A stretch of DNA of 64,000 nt, from NCBI GenBank assembly GCA_023333565.1, contig JAJKFH010000413.1:1-64000 (forward strand), given 5' to 3'. The translations under genes were made by a program, and so were the position numbers. Positions 46,544 through 59,598 of this stretch are shown piece after piece. Position 1 is the stretch's first letter. Each line of letters opens with the position of its first letter. This DNA comes from Puffinus mauretanicus (taxonomy: Eukaryota; Chordata; Aves; Procellariiformes; Procellariidae). The notes under the pieces were generated by a model. The model saw only the letters and a program-made list of their open reading frames with translations, was not told the origin of the DNA and did no database searches.

Positions 46544-46710
46544 CTTAATGCCATTTCCTAAATGGTATTGGCTCAAATATGGAAGCATCTGTATATTTTT
46601 CACCAGAATTGTTCACGGTATTCAATTTTTAAATGACAGATATACAGTACTTACCATGAGAACTCAATCTCTCACAGCAAATAAATGTGGCAGAATAACC
46701 CATAAGATGC
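46544..46710 (+). repeat. 167-bp direct repeat, copy B
   Basis: Same orientation as copy A, 946 bp downstream. Entered and left abruptly. The next 208 bp (46711-46918) match nothing else in the window. Confidence 0.93.
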
Positions 46711-46918
46711 CTTAACCTTATGGCTGAGAGACAGAGGGAAAATCTGGATGTGGTGGGAAAACATATGCCAACTCTAGTTGGCAAGAAAGGCAAAGTTCTA
46801 CTGTGTCTAAAAACAGGTGGAAAGGTGGCAACCAAAGGGAAGGGAGGTGCTTCCTTATCACAAACTCTCTGAGAATTTGCCAAAATAATGCAGCAGGCAG
46901 CAGCCATGAAACTGTTGA

Positions 46919-47574
46919 TGATGGAAAAGCTTACAGGTCGAGATAAGAACAGGGAGATTGCTCACCAACTACCGTCACAGGCAAAACAGACTAGACTTGG
47001 GAAAGATTAATTTAATTTATTGCCAATTAAAAATAGAGTAGGATAGTGAGAAACAAAACCAAAACTAAAAGCACCTTCCCACCACCCTTCTTCCCAGGCT
47101 CAACTTCACTCATGACTCTTCAATCTCTTCCCCCCAAGTGGATTCAGGGGAGTGGGGAACAGCGGTTATCGTCAGTTCATAACACTTCATCTCTGCTGCT
47201 CCTTCTTCCTCACACTGTTTCCCTGCTCCAGTGTGGGGTCCCTCCCATAGGAAACAGTCCTTCACAAACTGCTCCACTGTAAGTCCTTCCCACAGGCTGC
47301 AGTTTTTCAAGAACTGCTCCAGCATGGGTCCTTTCCATGAGATACAGTCCATCAGGAACAGCCTGCTCCAACCTGGGTCCCCCATGGGCCACAGTTCCTG
47401 ACAGAAAACCTGTTCCTGCATGAGCTCTTCTCCACGGGCAGCAGCAGATCTGTCTTGGAGCTGATTGAAACTGGCTGTATCTGACATGGAGGCAGTTCCT
47501 GGTGTCTTCTCCGAGAAGTGACCCCTGCAGCCCCCCTCCCCACTACAAAAATCTTATTACGTAAATCCAATACA
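46919..47574 (-). repeat. LTR of the GGTCAACCCACCACA-ended family, truncated, internally deleted
   Basis: 46919-47400 equals 55967-56448 at fixed offset 9048 with 4 mismatches in 482 bases. After 47400 identity drops sharply. From about 47430 the copy skips about 340 bp and aligns with the end of the family (GTCTTGGAGCTG..., CTGGTGTCTTCTC..., ending CCAATACA at 47574). The other LTR end (TGTGGTGGGTTGACC...) is missing, replaced by unrelated sequence at 46919. Confidence 0.85.
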
Positions 47575-50500
47575 GACATTTTTCTACCAAAGCTGCTTAT
47601 ATTTTGTGAGTAACAAATCTTTGGAATAGGAGTTCTCAACTGATCATTGAAATAAGTGCTTAGTGTCTCCAGCTTACTGCTAGATGGGAGGAAGGTGTTA
47701 CTCAATAACCATCTAAGGCTATATCAATTATTTTCAGATGAGCTGCATTAAGGTTGTGAGACTCTCTATGTGTATTTAAAGCCACTGAGGTGAACTTCCA
47801 GTACTGTATTTTATGTTTCAATACCTGGAATTATCATTAAAATATACATTCATCACACAATCTACAATCTCCACAAACTTCACTTACATCACAAAAAGAG
47901 TTCCACACAACAAAGTCATTACAACACCAAGAAACATGGACAATTTACACACACTCCACCCCTCATCCCTTCACCACAATTTTCCCATATCTGGAAAAAT
48001 AAAATTAAAGTTTTAAATATTTAGTGGCATTCGGTTGCAAGTTTGCAATTTTTGTAAATCCATTACATCCTATACACTGAACACGCAATGTAAAATACAC
48101 TAATTAAAATTAAGAGGAGTTATTTTTCAAAAAGTTTGTGCTTTCTAGATGCATTTTTAATGGGCCTGAAACATGCTTTTACAACACAGGAGTCTATGGG
48201 GAACGCCGTTGAACTCCCTTCCAAAAACTGTAGGAGACATTATAAAGAAAGGTTTATTAAAATGTGGCTAGTATAATTTGGGAGTCATGACTGTTTTCTT
48301 ACTCTATTTATTAAAACAGGGTTTTTAATTTGCAACATTGATTTCCAATTTCTGTCCCTCACAAAAATATAATAAAAAATTCTCAAAATCAATTAAAAAT
48401 TATAAAGGCAAATTTGACAGGAGATGTAAAATGTTTAAATGAGCACTGAAACTTGTTTATCATCTTTTATCATTGCCATACCACCAAGTACAATATTTTT
48501 CAATAATGGAGATAAAAGAAAGGAAAAGATTCTGAAAGTCTCTAGTAAAGTTAAAGTGTGCCTTTATGACCAAATACTGTACTGATGCAGATAAGTGCCA
48601 TTGGCTATATAACATGTTAACAGGCACTTTGGTTCTATGCTTCTTTCTCAACACCTCTCTTTATATAGTTGTAGATCGGTTTAATCAACTCATGCACTGA
48701 CTATCAGATTGTAAAAAAACAAAAGAAAATTGTAGCTAAACAAATCTCAGTGTTACAAAGTGCACCAGAGAAACAACTTTTTTTTTCTAAAACTTCCCAT
48801 AAAGAGTTACTGCATGGGGAACTATCTTTGTATTCCACTGTAACATCCCCAAAATCTTATGGGTTTGGGATCACATAATAACCTTCATTGTAATTAGAAA
48901 CATAGCCAATATCTTCTGGTGCCCAGGCACATAAAGATCTCAAATATTAACTGCAGCTCATAAAACTTCCATAAGGAATTTAAAGGATCTCTGGTATTCC
49001 TTTTACCTTTGCTATAATACAGCCATCTCAGTCAAGAAAACAGAAGTTTTGCAGGAATGTGTGATATTACAAAACAGTAATAGACATTGAAGGGAAGGAT
49101 AGTACTGCATCAATTTGAAACTCCCTGGCAAATTTAGATAAACAGACTGCAATTAATCAGAGTTCAAAACTGACTACAATTAAGGCTAATATGCCGAGAC
49201 ATCTGAAAACTGTCTGAGGTATTAGTAATCATGAGAAGTGTTATACAAAAGCTTTCTCTACTGCTATAAGAAACTACATACATTAATTACCTAATGTTTA
49301 GGGAAAACTTACACTGATTCTCCTCATGCCAGGAGGTAGCTGAAAATCCACTGGATATGTTTATTATAGAAAACAGCTTCATCCTGTTTCCAATAGCTGC
49401 TTCTGTCTCTAAGTAGGATGCCACCAGTGGAGCAGTCAGGAGTTACTTTGTTTAAACATAACGGTCATTGTTAATCTCTATTAGACATCTGCCTTTTATA
49501 ACCTACTATGTTAGTGAGTTATTGAATTGCATTCATGAATTACTTCCTGTTCCTCCAAGTCAATTAACACTTCTGCAATTGCTGAGATTGTCTCTGAGGG
49601 GAATCTGGATTGCTTTTCGAATTAGCCCTCTAGCTTTACACAGGCTGTGTAAATACATAATACTGCCTCTGAGTTGTCAAATCTCTTGCTATTTGCTGCA
49701 TACAGCTATGGTGTTCTCTTGGACATCTTTTGACAGAATCACCATTCCAATCTTTTTGATAATAACAAATTGCATGAATGACTAGAACTGTAATAGCGTG
49801 AGGCATTTCCAGCCAGGCCTGAAAATGAACTAAATCTATCACTACACTGTGTGTCATTAAAACATCATTTCCTGTCATCGTCTGCCCAACAGTAGGGTCA
49901 GCAAGCTATTTTTAAAACACTTCTAATGCCCTCCACCCTCCGATTGATAACCCAGGATTTTACTTACACGCACCTAGTTAATCTTTCCAGAAAAAACTGT
50001 TAGTTTCATCCAATTCCCAAATGATAAACTGAGTAATTTGCTTAGTTTATTATTAAATCTAAGGGCAAAAGACTAGAAAAATTGTCCAGAATTTTCCCAT
50101 CTCCAATTCTATCCCCAAAACAGACATATAAGACAATTCCATAGCAGCTATGGAATTAGCTTGATCAGTTGCAAAATATCTGCTTCACCTCTGGATATTT
50201 ACATGTATACATAAGGATGAGCACCTGAGAGCATTCACTTTCATTGCTGAGTTTTCTTTTTTTTTCCTGAAAATTCTGTTGTCCTAAGAAATTCCAAGAT
50301 TGTTTCAAATCTTAAAACAGGCTTTTTGTAGAGATAAATCCTTTTCCTGAACTCCTCAACCTTCTAGTGCTTTACTGTTCCTCCTTTCATTTTGGAATGT
50401 CACCCCGTACTTTCTCCATGCTGTTGTCTTCCTTTTGTAACCATGTATTTCACTTGATAGATCTGAGGTATTTTTTCCTGTAGAACAGTTTCTGTTGACA

Positions 50501-53500
50501 TCTTGTACTGAGAGGCCAGCTTCTAAAAGTTGACCATTTTCCAGAAGGATGCCTTTCCTTGCTTGTGTCTATGATATAGTTCTGATACAAAGACTGTAGC
50601 CATACAGTCATATTAATTTGATAGTGCCCTTTTTATTGTTTTATCTCATTCACTACTTAGTTGCCCTGCCTGCAACCTACAAAAAAATAGTTTCTTCTGA
50701 CATCTTGGTCTGTATATCATGTCATGCTTAAGCCTGCAGCCTGATACATTCTCCCAAGATATACATTTTAGTCTAAATTTCCCCTTGATTTATAGTGGTT
50801 GACAGCTGCATTCAATTCTTATCACCTCCATAATTTGGACCTAAATTTCCTACCCCCAACTTGTTCTCAGTAAAGTCAGGCTGGTTTGGTTCCCACGTTA
50901 CGTAGTTCTGTACTGAACATACCATAGATGTGAATTTGATTTATGACTTCCTGAGAAGTTACTGGAAGCAAAGGGCTCTACTAACTTAGTATTTGTGATA
51001 GCATTCCTTTCAGAATTATAATATGGGAGCAACAATTTCCTTCACCTGTTTGCAATACAGCATAAACCAAGCCATCCTTAGCCCTGAGCTGCTCCTCTAA
51101 ACGTCTGTATTACCTCTTCGTGCTGCTGGTGACTAAAGGCTGCAATAACTAGCTCTGTCTAGACTACATATTTCAATATGAGTTTTTGAAACATGTTGAA
51201 GTTCTGTTGAGTTTCCTTCAGCCACTCATCACCCACTTTCAAACCAGCCACCTTTCTCTAAACATTGGCCTTTTCATCAATAATTCTCTTCAGTTTTATA
51301 CCAATGTCTCACTAATCTCACATTTACTCTTCTAACTATTCACTTCTGGTATTTCATTTTCATACTTGCTCTTCTCCATTCTACCCTCCTCTTTTAATGT
51401 ACCCAGCCTGTTCTTCAATATCAGAATAATTCTATGTATAGACAAGCACAGGTTCTATTTTTGCTTTGCTATTTAGTTATTATTTCTCATAGACAGTTTC
51501 TTACATTTTTTGAGCAATCAAACTCTTTAAGATTATCTAGTTTCCATGGTCCATGTGTTTATATGGTTAATACTGTATTTTTCCACCCTTATCTCTGCTT
51601 AGGTACAGTCCAGCCTCATTCTTCTTTAGTCACAACATCTAATCTTGGCAATCATTTTTATTCCAGTGTTCTACATTTTGCAATGTGCATGTCCCTATTT
51701 TAGGTGGATGACACATTTATCCTGTGGGACTTGCACTCATTGTGAGGATCCAATGCTCTTAGGAATGGTAGTTTGTGATATAGAGAAATTATCTACCAAA
51801 ATTATCTATTATCACAAGAATTTTCCTGCCCACCAAAAAAAATTATGGGGTTAGCAAGAATTCATTTTATTCAAGTTTCAAGTTATTCATAATGCACACT
51901 ATTTTTTTTAATATATGTGTAAGAAAATATTTCCTCTTCACAAATATACAGCAGTACAAGGCATTACCAGTATTCTTGAGGAGATTTCAGAGGATACCCT
52001 CAGGCTTTGAACATTCTCCCAGTGTTCTGCTGAAAGACTTTCTCTTTAATCCGATTTGTTTTCTAAGTTATTATTTTTTTCCTGCCAAATTAGAAAACTT
52101 ATTGCCCTACTTATCTGATCAGCTCATTTGAACTCCCTTACCTTATAGCTCTTTTAGAACACATTTTTTCCCTTTCTACTTCTTTGGCAAAAGGAGAGAA
52201 GGCAGTACGTTACCACTTCTGTGTTTGCTTTGGTATTGGTGGGAAACATGCATCCAAACTACAACAAATCTGTTTTCTTAAAATATATTTTAATATTCTT
52301 TTATAACAACTCCTCTTCTTTTCCCTACTTCTAAAAAACAGGGGTTGTCTTTGGTTTTGTTTTTAATTTAAATTTGTCAGTGGTCTGCTGTGTAGCTTGC
52401 ACTTTTTGCAACACAAAGGAATAGCCAGGAAACTATAGGATAGGGGGCAGATAAGGGGAAAGCCAGAGAGAATTATTAAAAGATGTTCTCTCTGGAAGAT
52501 GGAGTCTCATAAAATTGCATGTATAGGTATCTATCACATCCCTCTTTAATTCATTAATAATAGAAGTTTAATACTTAATAATTCCTTTACTGGAATTATC
52601 TTTACTGGAAGAAAATTCAGATTTACTATAGGATTATATTCATATATGTTATATGAACAGATTTTATAGATTATATAACCCACAAGCAATTTTTGCTCCT
52701 ACTATAGTAGTATATCCCAATTCAGAGAACTGTCAAGGAAAATAAAAAAAAAAGAATTTTCTTCACTATGTTGGTTGTGTGTTTGAGTTCTATTGACTTT
52801 AGTGATATTTAAGCATATGTGTAAAGGAAGACATCTGACTCACTCATTATACGGTTTGGCATTGTATAAAAAATGTGACGTATTATTGCCTTTTTCTCCT
52901 ACAACATATGTGTGTAACTCTGTAGAGATACATATCAATATACCTCATTTAATGATGTTCTCTTTCTAAGTGATATTTGTTTTTTTGTAAAATAGTCTGA
53001 CTAATATGAGGCAATAAATTCCTAATTATATTTACCAATAGATATTTCATAAACAGCATAAGGTAATCATAGATATATTAGCTAATAAACTGTATCAAAT
53101 ATGCACAATTCTGACTTGATGGTATGTGTCCAGAACAATCAAAAGAATGAACACACAATGATAGTGAGTTACAGCTCAATCTAAAAGGAAGGATGTACTT
53201 TATCTAGGTCAGGACAGGGAACACTGGCAGAATAATACAGAGAAGCTTTATTAGTACTGGACATGCTATACTTGTCCTCTCCATAATAAATGAATGAATG
53301 GATGAATGAATGAATAAATAAATAAATAAATAGCAAAGATTTACATCTGCTTCACTGCCTACCGATTTCTACCTTTCAGAAGAAAGTTTCACTCAGAATC
53401 AATTAAAAACATAATGGGAATTCAGAAAAAGACATAAAATGTCTAAAATAACACTCACTGCACATGCTTGAACTTTGTTAATATTCTTAAATATTCCCAC

Positions 53501-54575
53501 AGACCGTAAATAGTAAAATTCCATCAGGTGGATTAGAAAGAGAAAAGGGGAAATGTTGTACTTAGCTAGATGAGTGCTTCCACAAACATTTTGCGTCTAC
53601 TCATTAACAATCTGATATAACTGGAAATAGAACAAATCACTGCATTCCTGACAGGCAATGTATGATGATAAAAATGAGTCCCTCACATGGGTCACAGACA
53701 TCAGCAAGCAGACAGAATGGAATGTTCTTTTGCTGAGTACAGTAATGCTCCCACAGATCACCTTCCTTATATTAATAAAAATATGTCTTTAGAGACTCAT
53801 GTACATCAAATGAAGAAGAAAACCTTTTAAATACTGTATAATGCACGCAGTATTACTTCTGATGCAGCCTAGTTTTTATCTTATTTAAGTTCATAGAAAC
53901 TCCTTGTCATTTATGCCTTTCAAAATTACTTTTTCAGAATTCCTCTCTTAACATACATGATTTTATAAAATCAGCAGTGACATAGTGCTCACAGACTCTT
54001 TTCACTTTTTAAAAAATGGAGGTGCAAGAAACCATCCGATTTTGAAGGGAACTACGGAAGTTCTGAGTATTATGTCTTCCTAGTATGCACATATGAGAAA
54101 TTTTCTTTTGAATCTCTGTAATCTGTTGATGACTCTGAATATTGGCATTTAATATCTATGGAACAGGAATGAATAATGCCTAGAAGACAGGAATGCCTAA
54201 GTATTTTTTTTTTTTTTTACAGTATTACCACAGATTTAAGTTTGATACTATTTTCTGATACCCAGCTAAAACTTAAAAGCAGTACCTGTCTGGACCACCC
54301 AACACCCTGCAAAGTAAGTTCTTCAGAGTAAGACATTTGCCTTTGCAGATATTTAAAGCAGGTTTTAGGCTTTCGAAGTGGAAAAAAATGCAGAGCATTC
54401 TTTCATTTGTGATCTCTGACTGCAGCTTATAAACTCTTTGGGACATCATTTTGTTTCTTAATGATGTGGTAGGTTGACCCTGCCAAGGATTGTTATAAAA
54501 GCTTGTTATCTTAATTGTCCATCTTTTATTGAGATGTTGCAGCATAGAACTTTCTTTTCTTGAACATAACATAGC
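47575..54575. other. AT-rich noncoding DNA, no gene recognised
   Basis: Seven kilobases with no assignable ORF or repeat family except a tetranucleotide microsatellite at 53287-53333. From about 50200 to 52400 the plus strand is markedly pyrimidine-rich. The longest frame (49468-49785, 105 codons) has no recognisable domain. Confidence 0.6.
53287..53333 (+). repeat. (TGAA/TAAA)n tetranucleotide microsatellite
   Basis: ATGAATGAATGGATGAATGA followed by about five AATA units. Two adjoining repeat phases suggest slippage from one motif to the other. Confidence 0.9.
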
Positions 54576-55150
54576 CACAGAATCACAGAATGGTTGAGGC
54601 TGGAAGGGACCTCTGGAGGTCATCTGGTCCAACCCCCCTGCTCAAGCAGGGCCACCTCGAGCCTGTTGCCCAGGACCACGTCCAAATGGCTTTTGAATAT
54701 CTCCAGGGATGGATACGCCACAATCCCTTTGGGCAACCTGTGCTAGTGCTCAGTCACTCTCACAGAGAAAAAGTGTTTTCTGATGTTCAAATGGAGCCTC
54801 CTGTGTTCCAGTTTGTGCCCATCGCATCTAGTCTTGTCACCGGGCACCACTGGAAAGAACCTGGCTCCATCTTCTTTGCACCCTCCATTCAGATATTTAT
54901 ATACATGGATAAGTTCCTCCCAAGCCTTCTCTCTTCTAGGCTAAAGAGTCCCCACTCTCTCAGCCTTTACTCTTAGGAGAAATGCTCCAGTCCCTTCATC
55001 ATCTTTGTAGCCTTGTTTTGGATTCTCTCCAGTATGTCTATGTCTCTCTTGTACTGGGGAGCCCAGCACTGGACACAATATTCCAGGTGTGGCGTCACCA
55101 GTACTGAATATTGGTGAAAGATCACCTCGCTCGATGTCCTGGCAACACTA
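54576..55150 (-). mobile_element. CR1 LINE 3' fragment
   Basis: Plus strand opens CACAGAATCACAGAATGG, the reverse complement of the CR1 3' terminal repeat, and continues GACCTCTGGAGGTCATCTGG, typical CR1 3' UTR. On the minus strand the ORF2 C-terminus is readable as [15 protein letters not shown] and IQNKATKMMKGLEH (54973-55100). 5'-truncated near 55150. A different subfamily from the plus-strand copies. Confidence 0.93.
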
Positions 55151-55881
55151 ATAAAAGGCATATAGGTATGTATTTACAGACTCAAAAGCAGCTTATGGAC
55201 AAGTGCAACATTAAGGGACTTCTACCTGAGAAAAAATAAGTAATTGTCTTTATACTCATAGAGGTAGGGAGGGAGTTCTGCTAATTCCATTTCTGGACGG
55301 TGATGCCTAAGTTGCCTTAGCATCTGGGTGCCCTGGGCACCTCCATTCTTCACTCAGTCTGACTCTTTGCCCTGGCAGATGACACAGAAATTGCCACAGT
55401 TTCTGGTCACATCTAAATGGCATGCCAAGCCTTTGAACTTCAGCCCTGAAATGCACATTAGCCATGCATAAGGCCCAAACTCAGTCAGAGACTAAAAAAA
55501 ATAAAATTTATGGGTCAGAACTAATAACTGTGAACAAGGACAGAACTATGAGCCTCCAAACCAGTCCATGGGGTCTGAATTAAAATCAGTGATGTCTTCA
55601 TTTGCTAGATGTTTTCCTTTTAAAAAGGCCAAGTCCTAAAGAAAGGCATGATCATTTGAAACAACAGTTACCTGAACGCACCTGATGAATTATTCTAACA
55701 TTATTTCTTACGATAAGCTCAGCACTGACTAGACATTTAACAAATTTGTATCCTGAAGAGATTGTAACAAGTCACTACAATCATGAAAAGAGCAGTCACC
55801 ATTTCAATTACACAGTGTTGGTAAAAGTGTCCTAGTGGATTACCACTGTCATCTGCCACAAAGCAAGGAAAGTCAAAGGAC
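55151..55881. other. Noncoding DNA, nothing recognised
   Basis: No ORF or repeat family recognised. Mixed base composition. Confidence 0.55.
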
Positions 55882-56960
55882 TGTGGTGGGTTGACCTTGG
55901 CTGGCTGCATGTACCCACCAAGCCTCACTATCACTCCTCCTTCTCAGCAGGACAGGGGGAGAAATATGATGGAAAAGCTTACAGGTCGAGATAAGAACAG
56001 GGAGATTGCTCACCAACTACCGTCACAGGCAAAACAGACTAGACTTGGGAAAGATTAATTTAATTTATTGCCAATTAAAAATAGAGTAGGATAGTGAGAA
56101 ACAAAACCAAAACTAAAAGCACCTTCCCACCACCCTTCTTCCCAGGCTCAACTTCACTCATGACTCTTCAACCTCTTCCCCCCAAGTGGATTCAGGGGAG
56201 TGGGGAACAGCGGTTATCGTCAGTTCATAACACTTCATCTCTGCTGCTTCTTCTTCCTCACACTGTTTCCCTGCTCCAGTGTGGGGTCCCTCCCATGGGA
56301 AACAGTCCTTCACAAACTGCTCCACTGTAAGTCCTTCCCACAGGCTGCAGTTTTTCAAGAACTGCTCCAGCATGGGTCCTTTCCATGAGATACAGTCCAT
56401 CAGGAACAGCCTGCTCCAACCTGGGTCCCCCATGGGCCACAGGTCCTGACAGAAAGCCTGCTCCTTCATGAGATCCTCTCCATGGGCCACAGCTCTTGCC
56501 AGGAGCCTGCGCCTGCATGGGCTCTGGATGTGCTGCATCTTCCTTCAGGGAATCACCACCTGCTGTGTCATGGGGTCCTCCATAGGCTGCAGGGAAACAA
56601 CCTGCTTCACCATGGTCTTCGCCTTAGGTTGCAGGGGAATCTCTATTCCAGCATCTGGAGCACGCCCTCCCCCTCCTTCTTCACTGACCTCAATGTCTGC
56701 AATGGTGTTTATCTCACATTGTTCCCACTCTTCTTTCTGCCAGCTGTTGCACTGCGTTTTTTACCCTTTCTTAAAATGTTATCAATCACAGAGACGCTAC
56801 CAGCATTGCTGATGGGCTCAGCTTTAGGCAGCAGCAGGTCTGTCTTGGAGCTGGCTTATACTGACTGTGTCTGACATGGGGGCAGTTCCTGGTGTCTTCT
56901 CAGAGAAGTCATCCCTGCATACACACTCCTCTTGCTACCAAAACTTTGCATGTAAATACA
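55882..56960 (-). repeat. Solo-type LTR of the GGTCAACCCACCACA-ended family (about 1080 bp)
   Basis: Plus strand TGTGGTGGGTTGACC...TGTAAATACA. The middle carries an imperfect tandem repeat of 45-49 bp (CTGCTCCAGYRTGGGTCC...CAGTCCTTCA), from about 56275 to 56520. Frames up to 130 codons inside it are by-products of this repeat. No interior, primer site or target duplication seen. The 55967-56448 part is almost identical to 46919-47400. Confidence 0.78.
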
Positions 56961-58539
56961 ATAGAAGAACTTTGCTAAGTGCAAATGGCCACTGTTATAT
57001 TTCTCTTTGATGAACATTTTTTCCTATTTTGTAACAGAACTTTAAAAAATTACATTCATTTCTTTTTCAATTTTTTTGTGGTACTGAAAAAAAAGATGTG
57101 CATTAATGATTACTGTTTCGAATAAAAGTTTTTTTCCTCTTCGTTGAAGGAAGTATTTCAATTGACATATCCAGATGTTAATTACTTAGGAATTATATCA
57201 TTAATTAGTAATTACATTCTGGCTAGCAATTAAAAATAACATTTTATTTTGAAACACAGGGTCAGGTTCCAGTTTGAATGTGTTCTCATTTTGGTATTTG
57301 ATTTTTCTTTCAACTGTTTTTTGCTGTAGCAGTACAACAGGCCTGACATAAATTTTTGTATGTTTTCTCCCAGCTAAATAATAATTTTCATGCAGGAAAA
57401 AGTTTTCATTATTGTTTTTTTTTTCCCCACTATGTTTATTTATGCTATTTTATTTATAAAATAATCTGTATGTTTTATTAAACAAAACTAAAAAAAAAAA
57501 AGCAGTAATGCACTTCAGCATTTTACCTTTACTTTCCAAGGATCTTAAAACATACTGGTTATTAACTATCAAACGGAAAGTATGAAAAATAACATTGGAA
57601 AGTTTAATGTTATTAGCTAGCTGTTATTCTTTCACTAGAAAATTTAGTCTCTTTTGACCATCTGTGTTCAAGGATGTCATAGTGAAAAACAAGGTGCTTC
57701 AAAACAGGTAAAAATTTTTAGAGGTTTGAAGTTACTTCTATGCATGGAAAGATTGAAAGGATTGTGACTGTTTAATTTAGATACACAAGAAATTAAAGGA
57801 GATATGAGAAGGCTATACAAAGTAATAAACAGTGTAGAGACAGTAAGCTCAGCATCCCCATTTACCCTTTCACATAAGGCAAAATCAGAGATTTTCAAAT
57901 GGCAATTATTTAAAATTGCTAACCAAGTGCTTTCCTAAATGAGATTGTTCTGTTGTCTCAGTAATACAACATTCAAAATGCAATACAACCTTACATTATC
58001 TTTCCATGGAAACTATTTGCAAGCACTTTGCAACATTAATAACAGAACTGGAGATAAGTAGTAACAGAGGGAGAAAATAAATTAATAGGTGGGGAAGAAC
58101 AGACATCTCTCCAGCTGGGATTTGTAATGAACTGATGAAGCAGAGGAGCAGAGTTACACAAGAAAACACATTCAGATCACATGAATTATATAGTACTTTC
58201 ACATAAAAATACCCATACAATGCAAGATGATAGAGGAAAAGACAACTTTTTGGCCTAAACAAGGAAAGGCACAGAAACAAAAAAACCCAGGATATCAGAA
58301 ATAAAGTGAGCTGAAAGAGAGCTTCAAACAAATGGAATTTCACCCTAGCATAAATAAAAATTCCATGGGGGGTCAGCTCTGCTCAAAGTTTTGGAAGGGA
58401 GATAACGTTCACCAGTGAGGAATACCTAGATCACTTCAAGCATTAAGGGACTGTCATGTTTTTAAGTGACTGCTTGTTCTTTTTACACTATAGTTTTCTT
58501 TACAGATTCATCTGGCAGATATCAATTCCAGTAGCCTGC
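56961..58539. other. AT-rich noncoding DNA, nothing recognised
   Basis: Spacer between two related LTRs. No gene or repeat family seen. Confidence 0.6.
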
Positions 58540-59598
58540 TGTGGTGGGTTGACATTGGCTAGCCACCAGGTGCCCACCAAGCTGCTTTATCACTCCCCCT
58601 CCTCAACTGGACATGGGAGAGAAAATACAACAAAAGGCTCACAGGTCAAGATACGGACAGGGAGATCATTCAGCAAATATCATCACGGGTGAAACAGACT
58701 TGACCTGGGGAAATTTATTTTATTGCCAATCAAAAGTCAGAGTAGGAAAATGAGAAGTAAAAACAAACTTCAAAACACTTTCTTCCCACTCCTCTCTTCT
58801 TCCTGGACTCAAAATTCACTCCTGATTTTCTCTACCTCCTCCCCACCGAGCAGCGCAGCAGGATGGGGAATGGGGGTTGTGGTCAGTTCATTACATGTTG
58901 TCTCTGCTGCTCCTTCCTCCTCACGCTCATCCCGTGCTCCAGCGTGGGATCCCTCCCATGGGAGACAGTTCTACACGAACTGCTCCAACGTGGGTCGTTG
59001 CCTCGGGGTGCAGTCCTTCAGGAATGGACTGCTCCAGTGTGGGTCCCCCACGGTGTCACAGGTCCTGCCAGCAAACTTGCTCCAGCATGGGCTCCTCTCT
59101 CCAGGGGGCCACAAGTCCTGCCAGAAGCCCACTCCAGTGTGGGCTCTCCATGGGGTCACAGTCTCCTTCAGGCCACATCTTCCTGCTCCGGCATGGGGTC
59201 CTCTACAGGCTGCAGGATGGCTATCTGCTCCACTGTGGACCTCCGTGGGCTGTAGGAGGACAACCTGCCTCAGGACGGTCTTCACCACAGGCTGCAGGGA
59301 AATCTCTGCTCCAGCGTCTGGAGCACCTCCTCCTTCTTCACTGACTTTGGTGTCTGCAGAGTTGTTTCTCTCATATTCTCACTCCTCTGTTCCGGCTGCT
59401 GTTGTGCAGCAGTTTTTATGTTCTTGAATACGTTATCACAGAGGTGCTACCATTGTCACTGGTGGGCTTAGCTTGGCCTGTGGCAGATCCATCTTGAACC
59501 GGCTGGCACTGGGTTTATTGGACATGGGGGAAGCTTCTCACAGAAGCCACCGTGTAGCCCCCACTGCTACCAAAACCTTACCACATAAAGCCAATACA
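58540..59598 (-). repeat. Solo-type LTR, same family (1059 bp)
   Basis: Plus strand TGTGGTGGGTTGACA...CCAATACA. Collinear with 55882-56960 but clearly diverged. The 45-49-bp repeat spans about 58930-59310 with more units. A 234-codon frame here (58723-59427) translates the repeat and is not a gene. No target duplication found (CTGC before, CTTT after). Confidence 0.8.

Noticed and set aside
49468..49785. 105-codon frame MLISIRHLPFITYY...
   Set aside because: No domain, hydrophobic composition typical of AT-rich chance frames, no splice or repeat context.
56275..56520. Repeat array resembling a CRISPR
   Set aside because: Units of 45-49 bp are contiguous and imperfect with no unique spacers or cas genes; it is an LTR minisatellite in vertebrate DNA.
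58723..59427. 234-codon open frame
   Set aside because: It lies wholly in an LTR and translates its 45-49 bp repeat; equivalent frames on both strands and in the sister LTRs show the openness comes from repeat composition.
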